DNA from: Actinomycetota bacterium
GTDB taxonomy: Bacteria > Actinomycetota > Actinomycetes > S36-B12
Direction of reading: 5' to 3'
Length of the DNA stretch: 41,206 nucleotides
NCBI GenBank assembly: GCA_009699015.1
Contig: WLOY01000013.1
Span: 1 to 41,206 of the forward strand
A program made the position numbers and the translations under genes. A model generated the notes under the pieces. It worked only from the letters and a program-made list of their open reading frames with translations, had not been told where the DNA came from and made no database searches. Each line of letters begins with the position of its first letter. Positions within the stretch are counted from its first letter, which is position 1. This document shows, piece by piece, positions 24,832-33,484 of this stretch.

Positions 24832-25941
24832 ATGACGACTCAGGATTCCGGCAAGGGCGATGACAAGGCTGTGGCTGTTGCCAGCAGGGCCGTGAGGATG
24901 CCGGTCAAGCGCCGGCTGACCCTGGTTGCAGCAGCTGTCGTGCTGGTGCTGCTGCCGGCAATCGTCATGGTGCTCATTACTTGGGCTGGCACCGGCGAGG
25001 TGCAGGGTGCTGCAACCTGGGCGTCGATCCCGGCCATTGTGGGCATCGCAGCGGCGATGTCGGGCGGACGGCGGTACGCCGTGATCGTGGCGATCGTCAT
25101 GGGCTTCCTCGCACCACTTGCCATCGTGGCCGGAATGTCACCGGTGTCTGGCGCAGCCCTGATGGCCATCCTGTGCATGACCGTTGGTCGCCTGTCGCGG
25201 GTGGGCCTGCAAAAGTCCGGGCTGCTTGTGCCCGTGATGCTGTCGTGGGCGCTCATCGACCCGCCCGCATGGGACGGGGCCACCACGGTGAACCGCCTCG
25301 ACAACGGCTATTTGCTGTGGATGGCGCTGATCTTCTTCGTCGGCGGACTCATCCCTGCCCTGCTCGTGTCATATCTGCAGCGCAAGCGCAAGCCTGTAAC
25401 GCTGGCTCCCCATTCTCGTAGCGAGGCAATGACCTACACGGTGATGATCACCACCCTCGTGACGGTGGCCACGTTCTATGTGCTCGACAACCCCAAGATG
25501 ATCGGTGGAGCCTTCCTCATCGCAGTGATCATGGTGATGGCACCGATCGGAACTGCCCAAACCCTCAAACCCACGGTCTTCCGGGTCCTCGGGACCATCC
25601 TGGGTTCAGTCTTCATCATCCTGCTCGTGAGCCAGGTTCACGCGCTTGGACTCGTCTACTTGATCGGTCTGGCATTCCTCGTTATTTCGGTGTTCGCACG
25701 CCTGAGTGGCCTAGCGTGGGTCTACTACGTCTTCATGGTGCCGGCCACGGCTTGCCTGAATTCGACGACCCTCACCGAGGTAGGCGAGTTGGGCAAGCAG
25801 CGGGTCGTCGACAACGTTGTGGGTGGCATCCTCGTGATTCTCGCGACCGCGTTGGCGATCGGCTACTCGCAGTGGACCAGCCGCCGCGGTGAGGCAACCG
25901 ACGACGATGACGAGGTTGCGGCAGTCGCTGCTACGGCTTGA
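24832..25941 (+). CDS. FUSC-like aromatic-acid exporter family membrane protein
   Basis: 369-residue membrane protein with two hydrophobic halves (~30-165 and ~200-350) separated by a short cytosolic stretch (YLQRKRKPVTLAPHSR). The second half resembles the FUSC/aromatic-acid exporter fold: FRVLGTILGSVFIILLVSQV followed by KQRVVDNVVGGILVILATAL, the Arg-Asp motif typical of these half-repeats. Function is likely efflux of small aromatic or lipophilic acids, but this is inferred. Acidic tail (DDDDE). ATG 24832 with a -10 six bases upstream. It overlaps the convergent YciI gene by 11 bp. Confidence 0.7.
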   Translation: MTTQDSGKGDDKAVAVASRAVRMPVKRRLTLVAAAVVLVLLPAIVMVLITWAGTGEVQGAATWASIPAIVGIAAAMSGGRRYAVIVAIVMGFLAPLAIVAGMSPVSGAALMAILCMTVGRLSRVGLQKSGLLVPVMLSWALIDPPAWDGATTVNRLDNGYLLWMALIFFVGGLIPALLVSYLQRKRKPVTLAPHSRSEAMTYTVMITTLVTVATFYVLDNPKMIGGAFLIAVIMVMAPIGTAQTLKPTVFRVLGTILGSVFIILLVSQVHALGLVYLIGLAFLVISVFARLSGLAWVYYVFMVPATACLNSTTLTEVGELGKQRVVDNVVGGILVILATALAIGYSQWTSRRGEATDDDDEVAAVAATA

Positions 25942-26275
25942 ATCGGCGGACCTCCTGGGGCCACCCGCACGCCTGCGCCACCTTGCCCGCCCACACAACG
26001 GCTGCCTGGTCATCGACCACGTCGATGATCGTCATCCCGCCGAGGTACTCATCCGTGTCGCTGTAGGGGCCCTTCGTGATCGTCAGCTCTCCGCTGGTCG
26101 CGTCGGCGGTGTATGCGGTGTCGAGTTCCTCCACTAGTCCGCCGGCGAACACGAGAACGCCTGCTGCGCGCATCTCCTGCACCACCGCGCGGGCGAGCGG
26201 TCCGCGATTGCTGAACCAATCAGCTGTGTGATCGCCGACCCATTGCTGATTGAAAAAGACAAGGTACTGAACCAT
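25931..26275 (-). CDS. YciI-family protein
   Basis: 114-residue YCII-related (ferredoxin-like dimer) protein. YLVFFNQQW at the N-terminus, a conserved acidic/His segment (FAGGLVEELDTAYTADATSG), and the late GPYSDTDEYLGGMTIIDV, equivalent to the DGPFAETKE signature of the YCII/DGPF group. Many are fused or linked to ECF sigma factors; none is present here. Catalytic role unknown. GAGGAG lies five bases before the ATG. Convergent 11-bp overlap with the upstream-strand exporter. Confidence 0.8.
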   Translation of the reverse strand: MVQYLVFFNQQWVGDHTADWFSNRGPLARAVVQEMRAAGVLVFAGGLVEELDTAYTADATSGELTITKGPYSDTDEYLGGMTIIDVVDDQAAVVWAGKVAQACGWPQEVRRFKP

Positions 26276-26305
26276 GACGACTCCTCGTGGTGGTTGGGTC
26301 AGGTC

Positions 26306-27127
26306 TTATCGGCGTGAAGCCAACGGCATCGGAGCCCGCGCCTTGTGCACTGCGGCAAGACCGCAGGCCACTGCGCCAAGTGCGTAGGAGAAGCCCTGAA
26401 TACCGGCTGTGAGGCGCCATTCTTCATCTATCCACGAGGGGAGCGAATGCAGGACGAAGCCCGCGGCGTATAACGCGAAGGCCACGATGGTGATGATGAC
26501 TGCGGGTCGACCCACTTGCACAGTGAGGTGTGCTTCGAACGAGATGACGGCGATCATGATCATCACAAGGGCAATTGCGAGCAGAGAGAACTGCCCGTGG
26601 TTGGAATCTTCTTCGCCAACCCAAATCAAGTCCACTCCGTACAGAAGCGTTCCCAGACCGAACAGCAGGAGCTGCATGAACGTGGCCTTGATCTGAGGGT
26701 TCACTGAATTGGTCGGGTGCTCGAGATGCGATTCCTTGCGCCGCATCACCAGGAAGGTGCCGATGGATGCGCAGATAGAAGCGATACCACTCATGAGGAA
26801 GCCCAGCTGGGTCGCCGCCGTGGTTCCGAGGCTGGCTGGGTTGATCGCGTACGGAACCCACAGGGCGCCAAACGTGATGATCGCGACAATGAAGAGGACC
26901 AGTGCAGCCCAGCCGCGTCGCTCAACGTGGGTGCGCCATTCGATGATCAGCGCCAAGGCGATGGCAAGGGGGCCGAGCGCTTGAAGTGCGAAGTTGAAGC
27001 GGTCGGAGCCAGGAAACCAACCCATCCCGACCGCTCCAATCGACAGCAGAAGAAATCCAACGGCGGCCAACCACAATGACTTGCGATTGACCTGGACGAC
27101 CTCGGCGACCGGAGCATCCTGTGACAT
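26306..27127 (-). CDS. Integral membrane protein, DUF998-like
   Basis: 273-residue protein with about eight TM segments, regularly spaced (~16-36, 48-66, 76-92, 106-124, 154-170, 184-204, 212-230, 248-264), and short loops with little charge. A hydrophilic stretch around residues 130-150 (RRKESHLEHPTNSVNPQIK) is the main cytosolic loop. It resembles DUF998-type membrane proteins in topology, but no diagnostic motif allows a firm name. GAGAGAGGA precedes the ATG. Function unknown. Confidence 0.7.
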   Translation of the reverse strand: MSQDAPVAEVVQVNRKSLWLAAVGFLLLSIGAVGMGWFPGSDRFNFALQALGPLAIALALIIEWRTHVERRGWAALVLFIVAIITFGALWVPYAINPASLGTTAATQLGFLMSGIASICASIGTFLVMRRKESHLEHPTNSVNPQIKATFMQLLLFGLGTLLYGVDLIWVGEEDSNHGQFSLLAIALVMIMIAVISFEAHLTVQVGRPAVIITIVAFALYAAGFVLHSLPSWIDEEWRLTAGIQGFSYALGAVACGLAAVHKARAPMPLASRR

Positions 27128-27181
27128 ACGATCGGTCCTCTCTCACAGTAGGAATATGCAGGACCGGCAGCAGTGCGCCGC

Positions 27182-27559
27182 CTAAAAGTCTTCAGTTTCC
27201 AGAATCAGGGGATTCTCGATCCCCAGAACGCAGAATTCATTGCCCTCTGGGTCGCGAAGGACAACCCATGAAACATCGCTCGGGCCAACATCGGCTCGCA
27301 CTGCTCCGAGGTCCAAGAGTCGCTGCACCTCCGCTGCCTGATCATCTGGCCTGAAGTCCAGGTGCAGCCGATTCTTGACGACCCGATCGTCGGCTACCGG
27401 AACGAAGAGCAGGCCGGGTGTGACGTCGGCCGCGGGCCGAATCTCGAATTCGTCGTCCTCCTCAAGGGTGACGCTCCAATCAAGTGCTCGTGCCCACCAG
27501 TAACCGAGCGCCCGTGGATCGCGGGCATCGATGACGACCTGCTCCCAAGACAAGACCAC
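27182..27559 (-). CDS. VOC-superfamily (glyoxalase-like) protein
   Basis: About 125 residues of a single vicinal-oxygen-chelate fold domain: WEQVVIDARDPRALGYWWARAL at the start, HLDFRPDD in the middle and the closing WVVLRDPEGNEFCVLG, which includes the conserved metal-ligand Glu. The actinobacterial subgroup (Trp-rich, RPDDQAAEVQRL) is common but of unknown substrate. The GTG at 27559 (or TTG at 27553) is chosen from the domain start. The same frame stays open for ~50 codons upstream and there contains LVSICDHCWSPVRLASYWAG, which looks like the start of another VOC domain, so a longer or truncated two-domain gene is possible. Confidence 0.72.
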   Translation of the reverse strand: MVLSWEQVVIDARDPRALGYWWARALDWSVTLEEDDEFEIRPAADVTPGLLFVPVADDRVVKNRLHLDFRPDDQAAEVQRLLDLGAVRADVGPSDVSWVVLRDPEGNEFCVLGIENPLILETEDF

Positions 27560-28074
27560 GACGCAACAATTGCAGATACCGCGCGTCCCGCCATTCGTGG
27601 GCCCCGCCCAATAGGACGCAAGCCTGACGGGGCTCCAACAATGGTCGCAGATCGAGACGAGGCCGGACAGTTTTGGATGTTGCTGGATTTCCCGAACCGC
27701 GGCCATCGCCGCGTGGACCGGGATCCTGATGGGCAGCCGCCCTCCGAATGGACGACCTCCGCGAGCACCTACCTACCCCCGTCGGGCCCCACCACCAGCA
27801 TGCCGAGGCCACGAGACAAAACTCACGACACCACCCCGCTTAAGTGCGAAGAGTCGTTTTGGTGGATCGATTCAATACCTCGCAAGGACTCCTGAAGCGC
27901 GGGCAGGTTTTGATGGATACCCCGAGCGCACACGCAAGTCGCTCTTGCCGTGGCACTACACCGGGCGAACCGAGGCAACGCGACGTCGGCGATGTTTGGT
28001 GATAGCAGAAGCCACATCGCAGGGAGTGAGGCCGAAGGGCTTCTAGTCAAGGAGGCCCTCATCGATCAGCAGGA
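27560..28074. other. 515-bp region without a confident gene
   Basis: Minus-strand frames near 27560-27706 continue the VOC gene upstream and may be a decayed domain. The rest (27710-28074) has open frames on both strands without convincing codon bias, and no tRNA-like structure or hairpin terminator stands out. Confidence 0.45.
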
Positions 28075-28593
28075 CTAGTGTCCGGCGACTTCTCGATAGC
28101 CGATCCCGATCACCGCGGTCACGGGGGTACTCGATCGGGAAGAAACCAACACTTGGTAGGTGCCGGCCTGAGCTTTTGTCCGCAGGCGGGCAAGGTAGAG
28201 GAAGGAGGTCCCGGAGTACGGCTCGAAGAACGGCGTTCGCTCGGATACAGCAAGGGTCCGCCGTGACCCGTCCGGCGCGATGACGATGAGCTCAGGAAGC
28301 CTGCTGGCAGGCAGGCGGCTTGCAGCCGGTGTGTCGGATATGAGCAGCTCCAGCCGAACCTCCTGGCCCGACGTGAATCGCACGCGAAGCCCGCGTTGCT
28401 GGCCGGGGCCGGTAAAGGCGGCGTATGCGGCGCGGGCGATGGTCCCGTCGTTGATGACGGGGCCCTGCGCAGGCGTGACGTCCTGACTCGTGAGCACGAC
28501 ACGTTCATGGGCAAGTGCGTTGCCCGTGGATGTGCTGAGAGCGAGGCCGAGCGCCACGGTGACAATGGCCATGCGATGCAGGGGCAGTTTCAT
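28075..28593 (-). CDS. Secreted protein of unknown function (second gene of a pair)
   Basis: 172-residue exported protein. Signal peptide MKLPLHRMAIVTVALGLALS ending near NALAHE; the mature part is beta-rich (LRVRFTSGQEVRLELLISDT, FLYLARLRTKAQAGTYQVLV) and reads like a lectin- or Ig-like sandwich with a GTYQVLVSS closing strand. The ATG at 28593 overlaps the upstream lipoprotein stop (ATGA), so both are one transcription unit. An in-frame start at 28635 would add 14 charged residues inside the upstream gene and is less likely. No known family recognised. Confidence 0.7.
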   Translation of the reverse strand: MKLPLHRMAIVTVALGLALSTSTGNALAHERVVLTSQDVTPAQGPVINDGTIARAAYAAFTGPGQQRGLRVRFTSGQEVRLELLISDTPAASRLPASRLPELIVIAPDGSRRTLAVSERTPFFEPYSGTSFLYLARLRTKAQAGTYQVLVSSRSSTPVTAVIGIGYREVAGH

Positions 28594-29102
28594 GCCGCGA
28601 TCTCCTTCAGGATCGATGCGCCGTCGATGCGCCATTGGCCGTCTTCGGTGACCATTCGATACTCAAGCGCGACGTTGCTGCTCGCGCCCACTCGAAGGAG
28701 AGCCACCTTGCCCTCGGTACTGCATTCGGTCAAGCGCAGTTGCGGGCTGGTCAGCAGGAAGTTGTAGCTGCTCACGATGAGGGCCTTGAATCGCGGCAGT
28801 GTTACCGAGGATCGAAATCCTGTGCTCGCGAATTGCAGAGCGGCATCGAAGTCGTCGTTGGCGAATGCTCGCGCCTGACGTGTCACCACGTCAAAGGCAG
28901 CCTCGGCTACCTCCGGGGTGCATGTCTGAATCATCGGGTCAGCGTCAGATGCCGGTTGGCTCGCGCTCGGGCTGGGGGAGCATGCGGCAAGCATGACAAC
29001 GGCAGTCAGCAGGAAGGAAACCACGACCGCAAGCCTCAAGAGGGAGCTCCGGTCTGAAGGCCGTTGATGACAATCCCCGGTACCGCTGACATTCGTTGGC
29101 AT
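28590..29102 (-). CDS. Lipoprotein with DUF4864-like domain
   Basis: 170-residue lipoprotein. After a basic N-terminus (RSSLLRLAVV) comes a hydrophobic helix and the lipobox MLAAC; the Cys starts the mature protein, followed by a Ser/Pro linker. Residues ~60-165 match the DUF4864 pattern: AFDVVTRQARAFANDDFDAA, FASTGFRSS, FKALIVSSYNFLLTSPQLRL and VALEYRMVTEDGQWRIDGA. The ATG at 29102 is preferred because GAGGAG lies six bases upstream; a GTG at 29120 is in frame. It overlaps the downstream secreted-protein gene by 4 bp, so they probably act together at the cell surface. Confidence 0.72.
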   Translation of the reverse strand: MPTNVSGTGDCHQRPSDRSSLLRLAVVVSFLLTAVVMLAACSPSPSASQPASDADPMIQTCTPEVAEAAFDVVTRQARAFANDDFDAALQFASTGFRSSVTLPRFKALIVSSYNFLLTSPQLRLTECSTEGKVALLRVGASSNVALEYRMVTEDGQWRIDGASILKEIAA

Positions 29103-29129
29103 CGCAATCTCCTCGTCCACGGCAGTGGG

Positions 29130-29375
29130 TTACGCGCCTTCAGGTCCATCAGATTCGAAGCGGCGAAAGGAGAGGTACCAGATGTAATAGATCGCCAGCA
29201 CTGGTCCGCCGAGGATGATGAAGTACGGAATCAAGCCACCCCTCCCCGAATTGATGTAGGCGAAACCCTGCCATACCAACGCGATCGCTACGGCGAAGAA
29301 GATCCCACTCATGACATAGCTTTGCGGCTTGCGGGCAGCCCATGGACGACTGTCACCCACATATTCGTCGGGCAT
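29130..29375 (-). CDS. Small two-TM membrane protein
   Basis: 81-residue protein with two hydrophobic helices (SYVMSGIFFAVAIALVWQGF and IPYFIILGGPVLAIYYIWYL) joined by a Gly/Arg turn (NSGRGG), and short charged ends. ATG 29375 has GAGGAG five bases upstream; a GTG at 29381 is possible. It lies 27 bp ahead of the lipoprotein gene on the same strand and may be co-transcribed. Family unknown. Confidence 0.7.
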   Translation of the reverse strand: MPDEYVGDSRPWAARKPQSYVMSGIFFAVAIALVWQGFAYINSGRGGLIPYFIILGGPVLAIYYIWYLSFRRFESDGPEGA

Positions 29376-29598
29376 GCGCACTCCTCATTTCGGTCGATCT
29401 TCGGGGTTCTCGGTACCGCGATGATCATCCTCTCATCGGTGGAGAGAGTTGGCCCTGCGGATTGACCGCCTTCATCCACAGTCGGATGAGCGCAGCTGTC
29501 TGCAATCACGCCATCATGTAGCGGGGGGAGTCTGTGGGCGCTCGGTGCCAATCACGGGCGGAGGTCCAAGTACTTGGGGCGGGCCTTCATTGTGTGGA

Positions 29599-29643
29599 GA
29601 AGTTGATGGGCTTGAGTCGGTTTGCGCGGGGTCTATAGATTTC
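29599..29643 (+). repeat. 45-bp recombinase-associated element, copy 1
   Basis: Starts GAAGTTGATG and contains GCGCGGGGT at 29624-29632. It aligns without gaps to the element at 35129-35173 (about 30 of 45 positions by hand). Unlike the other two copies its right arm no longer pairs with the left, and no recombinase remnant lies just upstream. It may be the left boundary of an inserted segment. Confidence 0.5.
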
Positions 29644-29872
29644 GGCGTGGGTTCTGCGACGTCCATCGCTACTGGGCGTGACGGGCGGCGTCGAAACTGG
29701 CCAGGAGATCGACGGCACCCCGATGGCGTTCGCGCGTGGTGGCGTCCGCCCTTCACATCCGAAGCCAGCCAATGGAGAGACGTGGCTAATGGCGACGCCG
29801 CAAACAACTCAGGTTGAAAGGTGATCGACATCGCCCTTCCGGGACCAAGTCGCCCACAAGGCCCAAGACTCG

Positions 29873-30007
29873 ATGACTCGACCCCGGTCGAGTGCCGACG
29901 ACAGCCTGTTCCACGTGCGTACCGCTTCGCTCAAGGAGATCGGCATCGTGGATGGCGACCTGGCAGGCGTGGCGGTCGTGGCCAAGTACACGGAGGGCGG
30001 CCGCTAG
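29873..30007 (+). pseudogene. Possible LexA/S24-type C-terminal fragment
   Basis: 44 codons reading MTRPRSSADDSLFHVRTASL then KEIGIVDGDLAGVAVVAKYT and a stop. The segment K-E-I-G-I-x-D-G-D-L-x-x-V resembles the region after the catalytic Ser in LexA/UmuD-like S24 peptidases (normally G-D-S-M-x-x-x-G-I-x-D-G-D). The Gly-Asp-Ser-Met is replaced by T-A-S-L and the rest of the domain is missing. A decayed repressor or UmuD relative is the best guess; it may be chance. Confidence 0.3.
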
Positions 30008-30282
30008 TTGAGGGCGAAGTCGGCGACGGCCTTCAGCAGCGCATCGAAGCGAGGATCTCCAGTGAGGCCAGGCGGCCCGATTCGCGGCGCGAAGGTCGTC
30101 GTTGTCGTACAGCAAGCGTTGCACGTCCTTGCCTGCGTCCAAGACAGGAAGAAGGCGCGTCGAGGGGTCGGCTTGTTCGTTACACAGCCGCCGAAGTCGA
30201 GGCTTTCGTCCACCGCTTCGACGAACGGGGCTACCAGCGAAGCCGCACGACGCAAGGGCATCAGTGACTGTCGCCCCGTCAC
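30004..30282 (-). pseudogene. Frame-broken remnant of an unidentified gene
   Basis: On the minus strand, LRRAASLVAPFVEAVDESLD (frame 1), then RLLPVLDAGKDVQRLLYDND with DLRAANRAA (frame 2), then GLTGDPRFDALLKAVADFAL and a stop (frame 1 again) join into one plausible helical protein if two small indels are repaired. Codon choice is coding-like in each piece. No family recognised. Confidence 0.35.
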
Positions 30283-30390
30283 GGCCGTACCAAGCGCGCG
30301 CCGGCCCCCTCCGCCTCCTGCGCATCGCGAAGAGCGTTGGTGCGGAACAGAGTTGGCACGATCTGCGGCTCACATGAGGGAGGCAGGGGC

Positions 30391-30513
30391 ATGGTCTACC
30401 AAGCACGCATTGCTGACGACGAACTCAAGGTCAGGCCGCAGTCGTCCGGTGCAGTCCTCATTGAGGGCCCCAGGCATGCGGAAGGATCGAGACCGCTCGT
30501 CAGCAGGTTCTAG
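30391..30513 (+). pseudogene. N-terminal fragment of a DUF4143-type AAA ATPase
   Basis: 40 codons beginning MVYQARIADDELKVRPQSSG then AVLIEGPRHAEGS. Intact DUF4143 ATPases start with Y-R-x-R-I-A-D-x-E-L and A-V-L-I-E-G-P-x-x-x-G-K-T (the Walker A). Here the P-loop has lost its Gly-Lys-Thr, and the frame ends soon after. A dead remnant, possibly once a toxin-antitoxin-like or defence ATPase. Confidence 0.5.
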
Positions 30514-30583
30514 CGAGCGCACTGACCTCTGCCCTTGGGTGGACCGCTTTCCCCCGGGGCCGGACCGCAAATAGAGGCGTTGG

Positions 30584-33484
30584 TCACTCCCGTCCCAGTG
30601 GGTGGAAGTAGTCAAACAACCCTTGCTTGATCGGCTGGCGGAACCTCAGGAGCATCTTGACAACCGGCAGAGGCTGCCCATCTCCGCCCGGCATGGTTGT
30701 TTCCTCCGCCGCGTGCGCAGTGGCGCGGCCGAGGTAATAGTGGTCGCTGCCCTCGGCGTCATCCTTCTTCACGAAGACGTGCACCTCGACGAGCCCGTCG
30801 ACTATGAGGCGCACTTCCTTGCTATCGAGGGTCTTGTTGCTCCGCGAGAACCAGCGCATCGTCGATGGGTCAAGTAGTTGGTCTTCATAGGCCGTGCTCG
30901 CTTCGATCTCAGTGGACTTGTTCAGCGTGACGAAGATCGCGCAGATACCAGATGTCTCATCGGTCCGGTAACCGTAAATGATCGACGCGAATGTGCGGGG
31001 CCACCCGACGAGACGCGCGGCATCACGCCGGGAGTACTGCATGCCTGGCGTGAATGTGACATCCGACTGGTACCGGTTCTGGATGAGTTGCTTTCCGGTC
31101 CTCAGGAGGTCTTCAACGGCTTCGCTGATGGCGGCGCTCCTACCATAGGCTGCAGCGAACTCGTCCGTGAGGCAGATGACGTCACCGAGTCGCTGTGCGA
31201 TTCCAACTTGGTAGCGCTTGACATCAGCCGGCGTGTAGCCCGTGAGAGTGAGAGTGTCGATCGCACTGGTGACTTGCGAGTTGCCTGTGGGGAACTCCGC
31301 CAACTCGAAGGCTTTCAGGATATCGGACTCCGTTGTAGGCCCCGTCGAGAGAAGAATCGTGAGCAGGACCAACTCGTGCATTCGTTTGGCTGCGAGCACT
31401 TCGTGGGAAAGGAGGTCCAAGGCCCGGGACTCGCTCGGTGTGAGTCCGGAATCCTCACGCAGGAGCGACTGGACCAAGGCCGGATAATGCTGCTTCTTCG
31501 TCGCGAGCAGTACCGGATCCACTGAGTGGAAGCGATAGAAGTCCCACAGTTTCGGGATTTCGCCCACTCGATTCCTCATTGCCACTAAAGCGTTCTTGAG
31601 GTTCGACATGCTGTCGAGTTGCGTCTGCTTGATGGAGTTGAGGATGCGCTCACGCGAGATCTCATCGAAGCTGACACTGGAGAGACCGGGGAGCGCGCCA
31701 GCCTCCACGGCCTCGTTCAGTCGCTCTCGAAGCGACTCTCGGTTCAGGGAGTCGTCGCCAAACAATGCGATCGGGATCAGGAAGTTGTTGTTGTAGTTGC
31801 CGATGAAGTCAATGACCGTCAGGTAGTCCTTCCCCTCGGCCCGACGCAAACCGCGGCCCAACTGTTGAACGAAGACGATGGCGGACTGCGTTTGCCGAAG
31901 CATGATGACTTGGTTGAGGGTAGGAATGTCCACGCCTTCGTTGAACACGTCGACCGTCAGGATGTAGTCGAGCTCGCCCGACTCCAGTTGGGCGACTCGT
32001 TGTTCCTTAGCCTCGATCGAGTCTTGGCCGGTCAGGGCAATTGTTCGCAGCGTGTGTCCTCTGAGGGACCGCTTGTTGAGTTCCTCGGAGAGCATGCGGG
32101 CTTCTGCGACACGGCTGCAAAAGATCAGTCCGCGAGGTGGGACGCCTGACTGCCCGTAGAGGTCCAAGGCCTGGATGAGGTGTCCCACACGATCTTGGGA
32201 GATCAGCAACTGAAGGGGGGTTTCGTCGGTTGTGGTGACGTCGTCGTCGTACACGATGTCGGAGATGCCGTAGTAGTGGAACGGACACAGCATCTCGGCT
32301 TCGAGGGCCTTACTGAGACGAATCTCGTAGGGCACGTTGTAGTCGAAGAGCTCGAAGACGTTGAAACCATCCGTTCGTTCGGGGGTCGCGGTCATACCAA
32401 GAAGGAACCGCGGATTGAATCGCTCGATGACGCGCCGGTAGGTGGTCGCTCCTGCGCGGTGGGCCTCGTCAACGATGATGTAGTCGAAGGCATCGTCGGT
32501 GAACGAGGCGAGAGTGGCTTCTTGGGACAGGGTCTGAACGGTCGCGAAGACGAAGCGTCGATCCGACTGCTTGCTTGACCCAGTGAGCAGACCGTAGTCG
32601 GTCGCAGGCCCTCCCAGAACCCGTCGATACTCCCGAATGGTGCGATCGAGAATCTGCTCGCGGTGGACGACGAAGAGCATCCGAGTCGGGTTGACCGACC
32701 GCACGTCGAGTGCGGACAGCATGGTCTTTCCCGTTCCGGTAGCAGAGATGACGATTGCTCGCTCGGCTCCTTGGGCCCGGGCGAAGTCGAGTGCCAGGAG
32801 GGCGTCCTGCTGCATGATGTTGGGCTCGATGAACGGCGGGAACTGTAGGTCCCCGGGAATCGCCTGCTTTCCTGACTCGCGCCGTGGGGGTGCAACGTAG
32901 GTCGCCGCGTACTCGTCAATCCACTCCTGCGTGAGTGGCTCAGACGCGGCGATCTGCTCGTCAAGGAGACTGATCAACTGATTTGCGAGGTCACTTCCAG
33001 TAGCTGCTGAGACCTTGAGATTCCATTCGTGATTCTGAGAGAGGGCGCGGTTCGTGAGGTTCGAGCTGCCGATCATGGCAGTCACACTTCGGGGTCGCTC
33101 AAACACGTATCCCTTCGGATGGAAGCCCTCGGCCGTGTGACGTCGCACGTCGATTCCGAGGAGCTTCTTGAGGTTCAGTAGCTCTGAAAAGGACCGCGGG
33201 TCATTGAAGCCGAGGAAGTCTGAGGTGACGATGCGTCCGCTGCCCTTGTGGTCACGGAGGTGCTGCTTCAGTTGCGCTATGGCCCCAGCGGAGATGAAGG
33301 CAACCGAGAACGTGAAGTCGCCGCCTCGCTGGAGTTCTTCGACGAGGGCGTGTTCGACCGTTCGTCCATCCTGATTCAAGACCAGTCGAGGGTTGTACTG
33401 CCCTGGCCCCTCTGTCGGGCTCCCGACATAGCCGAATTGGATGTCGCGGCTGAAGCGGTTGGACCAGACCAGGTCGCTGTCCAT
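30584..33484 (-). CDS. PLD-domain DEAD/DEAH helicase with DUF3427 C-terminus
   Basis: 966-residue multidomain protein. Residues ~40-175: phospholipase-D-type nuclease domain with HPKGY (His122, Lys124) and GSSN (139-142). Residues ~220-550: superfamily 2 helicase with Walker A ATGTGKT (248-254), DEAH (339-342), TATPER (365-370) and motif VI QLGRGLRR (540-547). The last ~350 residues match the DUF3427 region (LWDFYRFHSVDP, YSRRDAARLVGW). All motifs appear intact. It follows a NUDIX gene with a one-base overlap. Domain make-up and setting suggest a defence or DNA-repair nuclease-helicase; the exact system is unproven. Confidence 0.88.
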   Translation of the reverse strand: MDSDLVWSNRFSRDIQFGYVGSPTEGPGQYNPRLVLNQDGRTVEHALVEELQRGGDFTFSVAFISAGAIAQLKQHLRDHKGSGRIVTSDFLGFNDPRSFSELLNLKKLLGIDVRRHTAEGFHPKGYVFERPRSVTAMIGSSNLTNRALSQNHEWNLKVSAATGSDLANQLISLLDEQIAASEPLTQEWIDEYAATYVAPPRRESGKQAIPGDLQFPPFIEPNIMQQDALLALDFARAQGAERAIVISATGTGKTMLSALDVRSVNPTRMLFVVHREQILDRTIREYRRVLGGPATDYGLLTGSSKQSDRRFVFATVQTLSQEATLASFTDDAFDYIIVDEAHRAGATTYRRVIERFNPRFLLGMTATPERTDGFNVFELFDYNVPYEIRLSKALEAEMLCPFHYYGISDIVYDDDVTTTDETPLQLLISQDRVGHLIQALDLYGQSGVPPRGLIFCSRVAEARMLSEELNKRSLRGHTLRTIALTGQDSIEAKEQRVAQLESGELDYILTVDVFNEGVDIPTLNQVIMLRQTQSAIVFVQQLGRGLRRAEGKDYLTVIDFIGNYNNNFLIPIALFGDDSLNRESLRERLNEAVEAGALPGLSSVSFDEISRERILNSIKQTQLDSMSNLKNALVAMRNRVGEIPKLWDFYRFHSVDPVLLATKKQHYPALVQSLLREDSGLTPSESRALDLLSHEVLAAKRMHELVLLTILLSTGPTTESDILKAFELAEFPTGNSQVTSAIDTLTLTGYTPADVKRYQVGIAQRLGDVICLTDEFAAAYGRSAAISEAVEDLLRTGKQLIQNRYQSDVTFTPGMQYSRRDAARLVGWPRTFASIIYGYRTDETSGICAIFVTLNKSTEIEASTAYEDQLLDPSTMRWFSRSNKTLDSKEVRLIVDGLVEVHVFVKKDDAEGSDHYYLGRATAHAAEETTMPGGDGQPLPVVKMLLRFRQPIKQGLFDYFHPLGRE

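Larger units (their letters stand above)
29382..30583. other. 1.2-kb stretch of gene debris at the edge of the mosaic region
   Basis: No intact gene. It contains one 45-bp element (29599-29643), a short LexA/S24-like fragment (29873-30007, + strand), a frame-broken minus-strand remnant (30004-30282) and a DUF4143-type ATPase N-terminal fragment (30391-30513, + strand). The mixture of strands and frames marks a site of repeated insertion and decay. Confidence 0.6.

Noticed and set aside
29786..30406. 206-codon minus-strand open frame
   Set aside because: It spans several short pieces that read better in other frames; only the pieces reported as remnants have coding character.
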